A DNA stretch of 32,372 nt from Lachnospiraceae bacterium (GCA_017626095.1 JAGAJL010000043.1:1-32372); one strand, 5' to 3'; shown: positions 7,988-15,601, numbered from the stretch's first letter. Notes: generated by a model not told the origin, from the letters alone. Made by a program: numbers and translations.

Positions 7988-8211
7988 TGTGAGAAAATGG
8001 TATCTTCCCTGTCTATTTAGCGGTAGTTGTCCGGTTTATCTTTATAATCCGATTCAGCTATCAGCACTTCGCGACATGGATGTCGCGAAAGGTGCATCGA
8101 GGCAGGATGCCGATTTTGCACCGTGTGCGTCAACTCACCTAAACTTTTCTCGGATTATTTAGATAAACAGGACAACGGACGTATAGACAGGGAAGATATC
8201 ATTTTCTTACA
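7988..8211. repeat. Large hairpin element, copy B (core in - orientation)
   Basis: Arms 7988-8052 and 8150-8211 are complementary over most of their length and enclose a 97-nt core. On the + strand the core has hairpins CGCGACATGGATGTCGCG (8070-8087) and GGCAGGATGCC (8101-8111), separated by AAAGGTGCATCGA. Reverse-complemented, it aligns with copy A through GACGCAC, GCACCTTTCGC, TGCTGA and the inner arm GTTTATCTAAATA, while stem bases differ with pairing kept. The right arm ends 34 nt before the ABC-F start codon. Confidence 0.8.
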
Positions 8212-8245
8212 AGGTAAAATCAACAGCCCCAAAAGGAGAATCCCT

Positions 8246-9802
8246 ATGATACTTGAAGTAACAAATTTAAGCCACGGTTTCGGAGACCGCGCTATTTTTG
8301 ATAATGTGTCTTTTAGGTTGCTTAAAGGCGAACATATCGGATTAGTCGGTGCTAATGGTGAAGGCAAATCCACTTTTATGAATATTATTACCGGTTCACT
8401 GCCACCGGATGAAGGAAAAGTGGTCTGGGCAAAAAATGCAAAAATCGGCTATCTGGATCAGCACACAGTCTTGGAAAAAGGCATGACCATAGGCGATGTA
8501 TTAAAAAGTGCTTTTGCCAGACTTTTCGATATGGAAGCGCGAATTACAGAGATTTGTGACCAGATGTCCGGTGATATCGATGAAAACACCATGAACGAAC
8601 TGTTGGAAGAAATGGGTTTACTGCAGGACTTATTGGACAGCCATGATTTCTATGTCATAGATGCCAAGGTTGAGGAAGTAGCCAGAGCTTTTGATTTGTT
8701 GCCACTTGGTCTTGATAAAGATGTTTCGGAGCTTAGCGGCGGTCAAAGAACCAAAGTATTACTTGCAAAGTTGCTTTTAGAAAAGCCGGAAATATTATTA
8801 CTGGACGAACCCACCAACTATCTGGATGCTCATCATATTGAATGGTTAAAGCGGTATTTACAGGAATACGAAAATGCTTTTATCCTGATTTCCCATGATA
8901 TCCCATTTTTGAATTCAGTAGTTAACATAATTTACCACATGGAGAACTGTGCCCTGGACCGCTATGTGGGAGACTATGATAAATTTATGGAAGTATATGC
9001 CGTAAAGAAAAGCCAGAAAGAGGCCGCATACAAAAAGCAACAGCAGGAAATTAAAGAGCTAAAGGATTTTGTAGCCAGAAACAAGGCGCGTGTTGCTACA
9101 AGAAACATGGCCATGTCGCGTCAGAAAAAACTGGATAAAATGGATATTATAGAATTGGATTATGAAAAGCCAAAACCGGAATTTTATTTTAAAGAAGCCA
9201 GAACACCTGGCAAGACTATCTTTGAGACCACGGATTTAGTTATCGGATATGACAAGATGGCTCCTCTTTCCAAGCCCATCAACCTACGCATGGAACGTGG
9301 TGAAAAAATTGCAATCATCGGAACCAATGGAATTGGAAAAACAACATTTTTAAAGAGTGTATTGGGACTTATTCCTTCTTTATCGGGCACAGCACAACTC
9401 GGAGACTACCTATATCCCGGTTACTTTGAACAGGAAGTAAATACCGGAAACAATTCCTGTATTGAAGAAATATGGGAAACATTTCCCGGTTTTACGCAAT
9501 ATGAAGTGCGAAGTGCTTTGGCAAAATGTGGTCTGACCACCAAGCACATCGAAAGCAAGGTCAAAGTACTATCCGGTGGCGAACAGGCAAAAGTTAGGCT
9601 ATGCAAACTGCTTAATAAAGAAACCAATGTTCTCTTATTGGATGAGCCTACCAACCACTTGGATGTCGATGCAAAGGAAGAATTAAAAAGAGCCCTCACT
9701 TCATATAAGGGCTCCATCCTGTTGGTATGTCATGAACCGGATTTCTATGACGGTCTGGTAGATAGAATCTGGAATCTGGAAGAATATTCAACTTTATCAT
9801 AG
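8246..9802 (+). CDS. ABC-F family ATPase (duplicated ABC domains, no membrane part)
   Basis: The protein has 518 residues and two ABC domains in tandem. Domain 1 has Walker A GANGEGKS at residues 35-42, signature LSGGQ at about 163 and Walker B LLLDEPTN. Domain 2 has Walker A GTNGIGKT at about 359, signature LSGGEQ at about 442 and LLLDEPTNHLD. A charged, Lys/Gln-rich interdomain linker lies between, as in ABC-F proteins that act on the ribosomal E site (YbiT/YkpA-like housekeeping factors or antibiotic-resistance proteins). No transmembrane segment is present. Sequence alone does not separate the subgroups. The frame opens upstream at 8123, but AAGGAG before the ATG at 8246 and the family N-terminus MILEVTNLSHGFG fix the start. 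Its leader probably contains element copy B. Confidence 0.92.
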   Translation: MILEVTNLSHGFGDRAIFDNVSFRLLKGEHIGLVGANGEGKSTFMNIITGSLPPDEGKVVWAKNAKIGYLDQHTVLEKGMTIGDVLKSAFARLFDMEARITEICDQMSGDIDENTMNELLEEMGLLQDLLDSHDFYVIDAKVEEVARAFDLLPLGLDKDVSELSGGQRTKVLLAKLLLEKPEILLLDEPTNYLDAHHIEWLKRYLQEYENAFILISHDIPFLNSVVNIIYHMENCALDRYVGDYDKFMEVYAVKKSQKEAAYKKQQQEIKELKDFVARNKARVATRNMAMSRQKKLDKMDIIELDYEKPKPEFYFKEARTPGKTIFETTDLVIGYDKMAPLSKPINLRMERGEKIAIIGTNGIGKTTFLKSVLGLIPSLSGTAQLGDYLYPGYFEQEVNTGNNSCIEEIWETFPGFTQYEVRSALAKCGLTTKHIESKVKVLSGGEQAKVRLCKLLNKETNVLLLDEPTNHLDVDAKEELKRALTSYKGSILLVCHEPDFYDGLVDRIWNLEEYSTLS

Positions 9803-9825
9803 TGAGTATTTCTTTGGAAATCACT
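9801..9825. terminator. Short hairpin between convergent ABC-F and mutY
   Basis: AGTG...ATTTC (9801-9812) pairs with GAAAT-CACT (9816-9824) around TTTG with a 3-nt bulge. It overlaps both stop codons, which are only 18 nt apart. A weak bidirectional terminator is possible. Confidence 0.3.
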
Positions 9826-11056
9826 TATGAATTTTCTTCCCGATACCGGGTTTCATATCAAAGTATTCTGTAAAAGCGGAAAAAGCCGATGGAATTGCAT
9901 AGTCTTTTTCCGTTTTTTCTTTCGTTACCCAAAAATAATCTTCTGACCATTCGTCATTTTCATTCCCAATGTTTTGATTCTGTCCATCCGGGCCATCATT
10001 TTCATTCTGTCTATTCTGACTGTAATTATCGTCTTTGACATTATCCTTCCTGTATTCCACGGGCTCTACCAAAAATCGATATCCGCTCATCTCCCATTCA
10101 ATATGGGAAAAGATGTGTTTTGCCTTTCTGGTTTTCTGGATACGCAATGGTGACATTCCAAGAGCCCGGACAGCTGATACAGCTTCCTTTTCCGATAATT
10201 CTCCTTCATAATTGGGAAGCTCATACATAGCCGCCAGAAGTCCTTTTGCCGGCCTTTTATGTAGCAAAATATGTTCTCCGTCTCCAACAATCAAAACTGT
10301 CTTTTTTTCAATCCGGCGAGACTTTTTAGCCGCCTTTTTGGGATACTCCTGCCATACCTTTTTTTGATGAGCCTGACACATTTTCTCCCATGGACAGTCC
10401 TCGCAGTGAGGGGCACCATTTGGTACACATATAGTTGCACCAAGCTCCATCAATGCCTGATTGATATCCCCACTACGTCCCTGCACATCCATAAACGGAA
10501 GCAACATATCCCGCACTTCATTTTTAGCTTTCTGACTCAGAATATCTTCTTCGTACAAAATCAGTCTCGAAATAATACGAAGAACATTTCCGTCCACCGC
10601 CGGCACCGGTTCGTGAAACGCAATGGACGCAATGGCCCCCGCCGTATAACTGCCTATTCCGGATAATTGGATAATTTCATCATAAGTTTTTGGAAACTTA
10701 CCTTGATATTGTTCTTCAATCCGAATGGCTGCTTTTTGCATATTGCGTACACGATTATAATAACCAAGACCTTCCCACAACTTTAAAAGACGCTCTTCTT
10801 TAGCACTTGCTAACTTATGAACATCCGGTAATTCTGCCATAAATCGTTCATAATACGGCTTGACAGCTTCTACCCGCGTCTGCTGAAGCATGATTTCCGA
10901 AACCCAGATTTTGTAGGGATCCCTGCTACCCCGCCATGGCAATATTCTCTTATTTTGATCATACCATTTTAATAATGGTGTAATAATATCCTGTTCAATT
11001 GTTTTCATTTCTATTGTTTCTATTTTACTTTTTTGTTTTTCTTTTGCTTCTGCCAT
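9821..11056 (-). CDS. mutY: A/G-specific adenine DNA glycosylase
   Basis: MutY removes adenine mispaired with 8-oxoguanine. In these 411 residues the catalytic Glu is E54 (WVSEIMLQQT), the helix-hairpin-helix is LSGIGSYTAG (131-140), and the catalytic Asp is D155 (VDGNVLR). The [4Fe-4S] cysteines are C210, C218, C221 and C227. The first Cys gap is seven residues rather than the more usual six. A C-terminal MutT-like 8-oxoG recognition domain follows (about 250-400), interrupted near 335-365 by a low-complexity insert rich in N, D, Q and G. The first 16 residues are Lys/Glu-rich and there is no clear ribosome site, so M17 is an alternative start. The gene lies 34 nt after the 5'-nucleotidase gene. 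Confidence 0.95.
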   Translation of the reverse strand: MAEAKEKQKSKIETIEMKTIEQDIITPLLKWYDQNKRILPWRGSRDPYKIWVSEIMLQQTRVEAVKPYYERFMAELPDVHKLASAKEERLLKLWEGLGYYNRVRNMQKAAIRIEEQYQGKFPKTYDEIIQLSGIGSYTAGAIASIAFHEPVPAVDGNVLRIISRLILYEEDILSQKAKNEVRDMLLPFMDVQGRSGDINQALMELGATICVPNGAPHCEDCPWEKMCQAHQKKVWQEYPKKAAKKSRRIEKKTVLIVGDGEHILLHKRPAKGLLAAMYELPNYEGELSEKEAVSAVRALGMSPLRIQKTRKAKHIFSHIEWEMSGYRFLVEPVEYRKDNVKDDNYSQNRQNENDGPDGQNQNIGNENDEWSEDYFWVTKEKTEKDYAIPSAFSAFTEYFDMKPGIGKKIHK

Positions 11057-11090
11057 TCAATTGGTTATGGTTTCTTATAATATCACATTT

Positions 11091-11999
11091 TTATGGGTCA
11101 TCACCAAAAGGAACTCTTGCCGCAGGAACCACTTCGGACGCCGGAAGCGTATGCACTTCCTGATCATCAAAGAAAATGTGGGCTCCAAAAGCCTTTAAGA
11201 CTTCACTTTTGCTGACACCACCCAGAAAAAAGGCTTCGTCTATTCTGACATTCCATGCTCTCAGCGTACGAATGACCCGCTCATGCGCCGGAGCACATCT
11301 GGATGTGACAAGCGCGGTACGAATAGGCGCCTGATCTGCCGGAAACTCCTGCTGAATCGAAGATAAAATCTGCAAAAATCTGGCAAATGGACCTGCTGTC
11401 AGCGGATTCTTTGCATTTGCCCTTTCATTTTCAGAAAAGGCTTCCAGCCCTTTCTCCCGAAATATTTTTTCGGAATCTGCCCCAAACAATACGGCATCAC
11501 CATCAAAAGCGATTCGAATCTGCTCAATCTTTTCATCCGTACTATAAGTCTTTAATCCATCATCCACAATAATACCGGCTGCAATGCCATCGGCAAGTGC
11601 ACTGCGCACATCATCCTCGTTGTGAGACAGGAATAAATCTGTATGGAATGCAGATAAATAAGGTGCCAACGGCATTCCGCTTGACAAAACCGCTCTGGTA
11701 ATCGGCAATCCATAATGTTCAATGGAATGGAAAATTCTTAATGAAGTATCCGCACTGTTTTTGGACATAATAATGACTTCTACCCGATTTTCCTGCCCGG
11801 GCAGCTTATTTAAATTCAATAACGCCCGTATCAGCATAAAACCGGGCCCCGGAGCTAAAATCTCATCCTCATGCTCTGTCTGATATTTACAGAAGGCATC
11901 CACTCCCTGCGTTTCATAAATCTGACTTTCTTTTGTCAAATCAAACAATGCTCTGGTGCTAACTCCTACTACCAGTTTGTCATCTAAATTGTATGCCAT
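11091..11999 (-). CDS. Cytosolic 5'-nucleotidase family protein
   Basis: The protein has 302 residues, with no signal peptide or membrane segment. Motifs such as LVVGVSTRALFDL, VIIMSKNSADTSLRIFHSIEHYGL, FDGDAVLFGADSE, ALVTSRCAPAHERVIRTLR and FFLGGVSKSEVL match the NT5C1-like 5'-nucleotidase family (Pfam 5-nucleotidase), which dephosphorylates nucleoside monophosphates. Substrate preference cannot be read from sequence. The start is supported by GAGGAGG upstream, but that ribosome site lies within a terminator-like hairpin (12000-12028), suggesting translational or transcriptional gating. It follows the DUF1653 gene by 33 nt and precedes mutY by 34 nt, so the three are probably cotranscribed. 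Confidence 0.85.
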   Translation of the reverse strand: MAYNLDDKLVVGVSTRALFDLTKESQIYETQGVDAFCKYQTEHEDEILAPGPGFMLIRALLNLNKLPGQENRVEVIIMSKNSADTSLRIFHSIEHYGLPITRAVLSSGMPLAPYLSAFHTDLFLSHNEDDVRSALADGIAAGIIVDDGLKTYSTDEKIEQIRIAFDGDAVLFGADSEKIFREKGLEAFSENERANAKNPLTAGPFARFLQILSSIQQEFPADQAPIRTALVTSRCAPAHERVIRTLRAWNVRIDEAFFLGGVSKSEVLKAFGAHIFFDDQEVHTLPASEVVPAARVPFGDDP

Positions 12000-12028
12000 A
12001 AAACCGCCTCCTCTTATTTGGCGGTTTT
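12000..12028 (-). promoter_or_regulatory. Hairpin that includes the 5'-nucleotidase ribosome site
   Basis: On the minus strand AAAACCGCC (12028-12020) pairs perfectly with GGCGGTTTT (12008-12000) around an 11-nt loop. The Shine-Dalgarno GAGGAGG (12013-12007) straddles the loop and 3' arm, and the start codon follows the TTTT directly. It resembles an intrinsic terminator after DUF1653 that also hides the next gene's ribosome site. Confidence 0.65.
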
Positions 12029-12032
12029 CTTT

Positions 12033-12764
12033 TTAAAATCGTCTTTCCACTTCGAATTTTTCTTTTAGGGAAAGACAATTCATCAATTCCCTATATCGTT
12101 CATACGTATTTTCGGAATTCAACTCGATATCCATGGTCACTGCCATAATCTGAAGCATTTCATCCGTTATACGATTTTTCAATCCCGCCAAAATATTTAT
12201 TTTTTCTTCATATGTGTCAGCATCCAGAAAAGCTTCCACCATGGGATCCATCTGATAAGATGAAACTTCCGGTTCGCTGTTCTTTATGCCTATTGCTTCT
12301 CCTACTTCTTCAATGTTACTTCCACTTATCGGTTCAATTGCTGTTCCACTTATTCCCTTAATTTGTTTCTCTGCTGCTTCGCAATCATTTCCACTTCCTG
12401 TATCAGCATTTGTTTCACTATCATTTCCACCTGCTGCTTTGGCCATTACTCTGTTGTTTTTTTCAGCTCCCACTCTATCTGATGGCGCACTGTCATCAAC
12501 AGTAAATCCAACGTTATTTCCAGTTTCAGAAGTCGGTTCTATCTGGGTAAAGCGATATTGTGCTGTCACATCGGGATACTTTATGTGGTCGACCGGGCTC
12601 ATAAATTGTGTCAAATCTCTGGCATAAACCTCATATGATCCATACAATGCCTGATAAACAACAATCAAATGTCCGTCCTCGGAATCCTTTGCAATGGCTA
12701 AAATCTGATAATTATTTCCTTTAAAATGTCTGTATACCTCAAACGGCTTCGGATTATCTCTCAT
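12033..12764 (-). CDS. DUF1653 domain-containing protein
   Basis: The protein has 243 residues. Residues 1-80 contain FEVYRHFKGNNYQILAIAKDSEDGHLIVVYQALYG and HIKYPDV.QYRF, the hallmark of DUF1653, a small beta-rich domain of unknown role. A polar, Ser/Gly/Asn/Asp-rich linker (about 85-165) leads to a C-terminal helical part with two acidic segments (MVEAFLDADTYEEKINIL and a final YERYRELMNCLSLKEKFEVERRF). AAGGAG lies eight bases before the ATG. It is the first gene of the minus-strand cluster with the nucleotidase and mutY, under a good promoter at 12800-12828. Confidence 0.82.
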   Translation of the reverse strand: MRDNPKPFEVYRHFKGNNYQILAIAKDSEDGHLIVVYQALYGSYEVYARDLTQFMSPVDHIKYPDVTAQYRFTQIEPTSETGNNVGFTVDDSAPSDRVGAEKNNRVMAKAAGGNDSETNADTGSGNDCEAAEKQIKGISGTAIEPISGSNIEEVGEAIGIKNSEPEVSSYQMDPMVEAFLDADTYEEKINILAGLKNRITDEMLQIMAVTMDIELNSENTYERYRELMNCLSLKEKFEVERRF

Positions 12765-12799
12765 AAATCATGCTCCTTTTCATCGGATCTATATTTACT

Positions 12800-12828
12800 A
12801 TTATAATCGCAAAGCGCTTTACTGTCAT
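12800..12828 (-). promoter_or_regulatory. Promoter of the DUF1653-nucleotidase-mutY cluster, cre-like spacer
   Basis: On the minus strand ATGACA (12828-12823), a 17-nt spacer and TATAAT (12805-12800) make a near-consensus promoter. The spacer contains the palindrome AAAGCGCTTT, identical to the core of CcpA (cre) operators, although the outer cre positions do not match. Confidence 0.7.
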
Positions 12829-12875
12829 TCCTTTAATTGCAAAAACAATTGGCATGAATTACCATTTGTCATGGA

Positions 12876-13289
12876 CTAGTCTGAAAAATGAAAAACAAAG
12901 ACCGCGCATGGAAAATTCTTTACCAGATTTTGTAACTGCATAAGAAGTTGTGCTTTACCTGTATCGTCCAGAAAACGAAGATTGGAATGATGAATGGCAA
13001 CTTCATATGAATTGATATCTTCTCCATATACCTTTGTCATGGTAACACCGGCATTTTCACATCCATAGTGACTTAAAATATGTTTCATTTCTTTTAAATA
13101 AGCTTTTTCCAGCAAATCTGTCTGTTCCTTATCAGCCATAATTTTATTTTCCATAGACTGACTGTAAACATTCATGGAAAAACAAGTCAAGATAATCATC
13201 ATAAGTAAAAGGGTAATTATTATAAAGCCAATATTCTTTCCCATCAGGTTCCGACTTTTTGTTGACATGACCAAATGTAATTTCTCCAT
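12876..13289 (-). CDS. Small single-span membrane protein of unknown function
   Basis: The protein has 137 residues. I do not recognise the family. A short Lys/Ser-rich N-terminus is followed by one membrane segment at about 18-41 (IGFIIITLLLMMIILTCF) and a C-terminal domain that should face outward. That domain includes a helical stretch (MADKEQTDLLEKAYLKEMKHIL) and ends with LMQLQNLVKNFPCAVFVFHFSD. GGGAGG followed by seven T residues precedes the ATG at 13289, so the upstream in-frame start at 13304 is rejected. It lies downstream of the YqeY gene on the same strand, separated by an AT-rich hairpin. Confidence 0.65.
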   Translation of the reverse strand: MEKLHLVMSTKSRNLMGKNIGFIIITLLLMMIILTCFSMNVYSQSMENKIMADKEQTDLLEKAYLKEMKHILSHYGCENAGVTMTKVYGEDINSYEVAIHHSNLRFLDDTGKAQLLMQLQNLVKNFPCAVFVFHFSD

Positions 13290-13310
13290 AAAAAAACCTC
13301 CCATTAAACG

Positions 13311-13351
13311 AAAACCAATTAAAATCTTTCAAAATCTTTTGAACTGGTTTT
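13311..13351 (-). terminator. AT-rich hairpin after the YqeY gene
   Basis: On the minus strand AAAACCAGTT (13351-13342) pairs with AATTGGTTTT (13320-13311) with one G-U and a 21-nt loop, then CGTTT. It lies 33 nt past the YqeY stop. The long loop and poor T-run make it a weak terminator. Confidence 0.4.
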
Positions 13352-13384
13352 AGTTTAACAGGAGGTATGTACGTTAATTTGGAC

Positions 13385-13831
13385 TTATGCCATAAATTCT
13401 CCGACTAATTTATTTACAACCGAACCTTCGGCTTTTCCTTTTACTTTGGGCATTAACTCTTTCATGATTTTGCCTTTATCCTTCGGAGTGGCTTTCTCAA
13501 TTCCAAGATCATTTAATACGCCCTGAATAATTTCTTTGATTGCATCTTCGGTAAGGTCAGCCGGTACAAATTCCTGATATACGGCAAGTCTCTTTGCACA
13601 CTGGTCTTTGATATCGGTTCTGTCAGCCGGTGCGGATTCCATCGTTTCTTTGGTCTGGCGGATTTCTTTTTTGATTACTTCATTTTCTTCATCTTCCGTC
13701 AGGTCTTCTCTTTTATCAATGGCCTTATTTTTTAATGCACTTAATAGCATTGATAAAGAATCTTTTCTTTCTTTATCTTTTTCCTTCATGGCTTTTACCA
13801 TTTTTGCTCTGATTTCATCAATTTTACTCAT
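13385..13831 (-). CDS. GatB/YqeY domain-containing protein
   Basis: The protein has 148 residues and is almost entirely helical and charged. It starts MSKIDEIRAKMVKAMKEKDKERKDSLSMLLSALK and ends GKIMKELMPKVKGKAEGSVVNKLVGEFM, matching the stand-alone YqeY family, which shares the tail domain of amidotransferase subunit GatB. The family is often encoded with translation genes, but its biochemical role is not settled. AGAAGGAA precedes the ATG. The upstream gap (13832-13920) is AT-rich with no clear promoter. Confidence 0.9.
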   Translation of the reverse strand: MSKIDEIRAKMVKAMKEKDKERKDSLSMLLSALKNKAIDKREDLTEDEENEVIKKEIRQTKETMESAPADRTDIKDQCAKRLAVYQEFVPADLTEDAIKEIIQGVLNDLGIEKATPKDKGKIMKELMPKVKGKAEGSVVNKLVGEFMA

Positions 13832-13920
13832 TGTTTATTCCTTCTTTCTATTTTATATTAAGGTTAATCCTTATTATTTTCATATTATGATACTGAAATC
13901 ATCAATAGTTTTTTCCATAA

Positions 13921-14008
13921 TACCAAGGATTGCTACGCACTTTGTGCTCTCGCAATCCTAAAACATTCGAAATCCGCCCTAATCGGGCCACTTTCTTTGA
14001 CCCTGGTA
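13921..14008. repeat. Multi-hairpin repeat-like element
   Basis: Outer ends TACCAAGG (13921-13928) and CCCTGGTA (14001-14008) are almost complementary. Inside are a strong hairpin, GGATTGC (13927-13933) with GCAATCC (13952-13958) and an inner GCAC/GTGC, and a second hairpin GCCC/GGGC around 13976-13988. The element ends six bases before the next gene's stop codon. The compact nested form suggests a dispersed intergenic repeat; only one copy is in the window. Confidence 0.55.
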
Positions 14009-14013
14009 CCATA

Positions 14014-14547
14014 TTATTTCAATTCCGTCCTGCAGAAATAACAGTCCTTCCCGCTATAATAATGATCCGGAACCAGATTTTCCGCACCGCAATATGGACA
14101 GTATTTGATTTTCATACCACGTGGAATGGGGTCTCCCAACAGATATCTTCCACCAACTTCATTTCCACCGTATTTCTGGTTAACGCGTTCCATCTCTTCC
14201 CGTTTTTCTTTTGCATGCTCTATCTGGTCCATTCTTGCTTTCTTTTGCAGATAATCGGTAGTGGATGTTTTTTGAACCTTTGATTTTGTTTCCTGTACCG
14301 GTTGTTTTACTGCCTGCCCCGCTTGCTTTACTCCATGACCTGACTGTTTTATTTCCTGTCTTGGCGATACCGTCTTCTGTGATGGCTGGGCAGATAAGGT
14401 TTGAACCTGACTTGCTCTTTTCTGATCATATCGTTTTTGAAGTTCCTGATACTGCTTATCATAATTACTTTTTTTGCCTGCTTTATTTGCTTTACTGATT
14501 GTAACAACAATAAAGATCAAAAAAATATAAAATATCAAAGCACTCAT
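14014..14547 (-). CDS. Membrane-anchored C-terminal zinc-ribbon protein, unknown
   Basis: The protein has 177 residues. An N-terminal membrane segment (2-19, ALIFYIFLIFIVVTIS) is followed by a Lys/Gln-rich stretch and a low-complexity linker with repeated VKQ units (about 55-95). A coiled, charged helix (about 100-125) leads to a C-terminal zinc-ribbon-like CPYCGA...CYFC (about 150-174). I do not recognise a named family. AAGGGG lies upstream of the ATG. It starts 20 nt after holA and is probably cotranscribed with it. The linker is unusually repetitive, and its DNA is also repeat-like. Confidence 0.65.
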   Translation of the reverse strand: MSALIFYIFLIFIVVTISKANKAGKKSNYDKQYQELQKRYDQKRASQVQTLSAQPSQKTVSPRQEIKQSGHGVKQAGQAVKQPVQETKSKVQKTSTTDYLQKKARMDQIEHAKEKREEMERVNQKYGGNEVGGRYLLGDPIPRGMKIKYCPYCGAENLVPDHYYSGKDCYFCRTELK

Positions 14548-14567
14548 AAAGCGTTTATCCCCTTTCT

Positions 14568-15557
14568 TTATCTGGCGGCATTACAGTATTTAATCATCAG
14601 TAATTCCACACTCATAATATCTGAAACCTTTCCGGTCTTGATATCTTCATCTGCCCGGACGCAGTCATCGACTGCTGCCCGCAAAACTTCTTTTTTAAAA
14701 CGGGCTGCCTGCTCCATACATTTACCTGCAACAAAAGGAGCAACTCCCATTTTCTGCGCAATGGTACTCTTATCATAACCTTTTTCACGCAAAGTCTTTG
14801 TCTGCAATAACAGATTGAACTGCCTTGCAATCAAAGCCAAAATACGCATCGGTGGCTCTTTTAAGGAAAGAAGATCGTAATATAAATGCAGAGCCTTTTC
14901 CTGTCTGCCTGTTGCCAGGTAATTGATCATGTCAAAAATCCGGTTTGCAATACGTTCTGTGCAAATCGTTTCCACATCCTGCACAGTAATTCTGCCCTTC
15001 TTCATACAATAGCAGATGCACTTTTCCAGCTCGGAATGAATGTTTTCCATATCAGATCCGGTTTTATATAACAATGTGGCAACTGCCATGGGTTCGATTT
15101 CCATATTTTCTTTTTTTACCAGACTAACGACCCAGCGGCTTAATGTGGTTTCATCCTGTTCCTGAAATTCTCCCACATATCCATGGTCCTTTACCGCCTT
15201 ATATAATTTATTTCGCTTATCAACTTCCTTTTCATTAAAAATAAAATAGGTCGTCTCAAAGCACTCTTTCATATAATCTGCGAGCTGGTCCGCGCCGGCA
15301 TTCTTAAACAATCCGCTGTTTTCAATGATGATAATACGTCGGTCAGCAAAAAAAGGAACCTCTTCCGCCTTATCAATAATCTGTGCCTGATTGATATCTT
15401 TCCCTTCATAGATCGAAAGGTTCATGGTATCTCCACCATTTAAGAGGGAATCCTTTAAACGGTTGCGGTACTGATTTCTCAAATAATCTTCTTCTCCGCA
15501 TAAAAGATACATCTGTTTGAAATTTCCTGTTTTGATATCTTCATTGATCCGCTTCAT
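14568..15557 (-). CDS. holA: DNA polymerase III delta subunit (clamp loader)
   Basis: At 329 residues it has normal HolA length. The N-terminus MYLLCGEEDYLRNQYRNRLKDSLL, the segment VPFFADRRIIIIENSGLF, the helical KTGSDMENIHSELEKC, and the C-terminal ALIARQFNLLLQTKTLREKG...IAQKMGVAPFVAGKC are characteristic of firmicute delta subunits. It opens the sliding clamp as part of the clamp loader. AGAGG precedes the ATG at some distance. A promoter at 15602-15630 gives it an independent start, and the zinc-ribbon gene follows 20 nt later. Confidence 0.93.
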   Translation of the reverse strand: MKRINEDIKTGNFKQMYLLCGEEDYLRNQYRNRLKDSLLNGGDTMNLSIYEGKDINQAQIIDKAEEVPFFADRRIIIIENSGLFKNAGADQLADYMKECFETTYFIFNEKEVDKRNKLYKAVKDHGYVGEFQEQDETTLSRWVVSLVKKENMEIEPMAVATLLYKTGSDMENIHSELEKCICYCMKKGRITVQDVETICTERIANRIFDMINYLATGRQEKALHLYYDLLSLKEPPMRILALIARQFNLLLQTKTLREKGYDKSTIAQKMGVAPFVAGKCMEQAARFKKEVLRAAVDDCVRADEDIKTGKVSDIMSVELLMIKYCNAAR

Positions 15558-15601
15558 AAAAACAAATTATTCCTCTCACATCGATACCGTCTGCACTTAT
15601 A

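Noticed and set aside
7595-8211. CRISPR, retron or group II intron explanation for the large hairpins
   Set aside because: There are no direct repeats with spacers, no reverse transcriptase or cas gene, and no intron domain V-like hairpin; only two inverted copies are present.
13366-13407. Thirteen-codon leader-like frame after AGGAGG on the plus strand
   Set aside because: It runs into the antisense of the YqeY gene, and the only nearby plus-strand genes are far away; the AGGAGG is too close to its ATG to be a good ribosome site.
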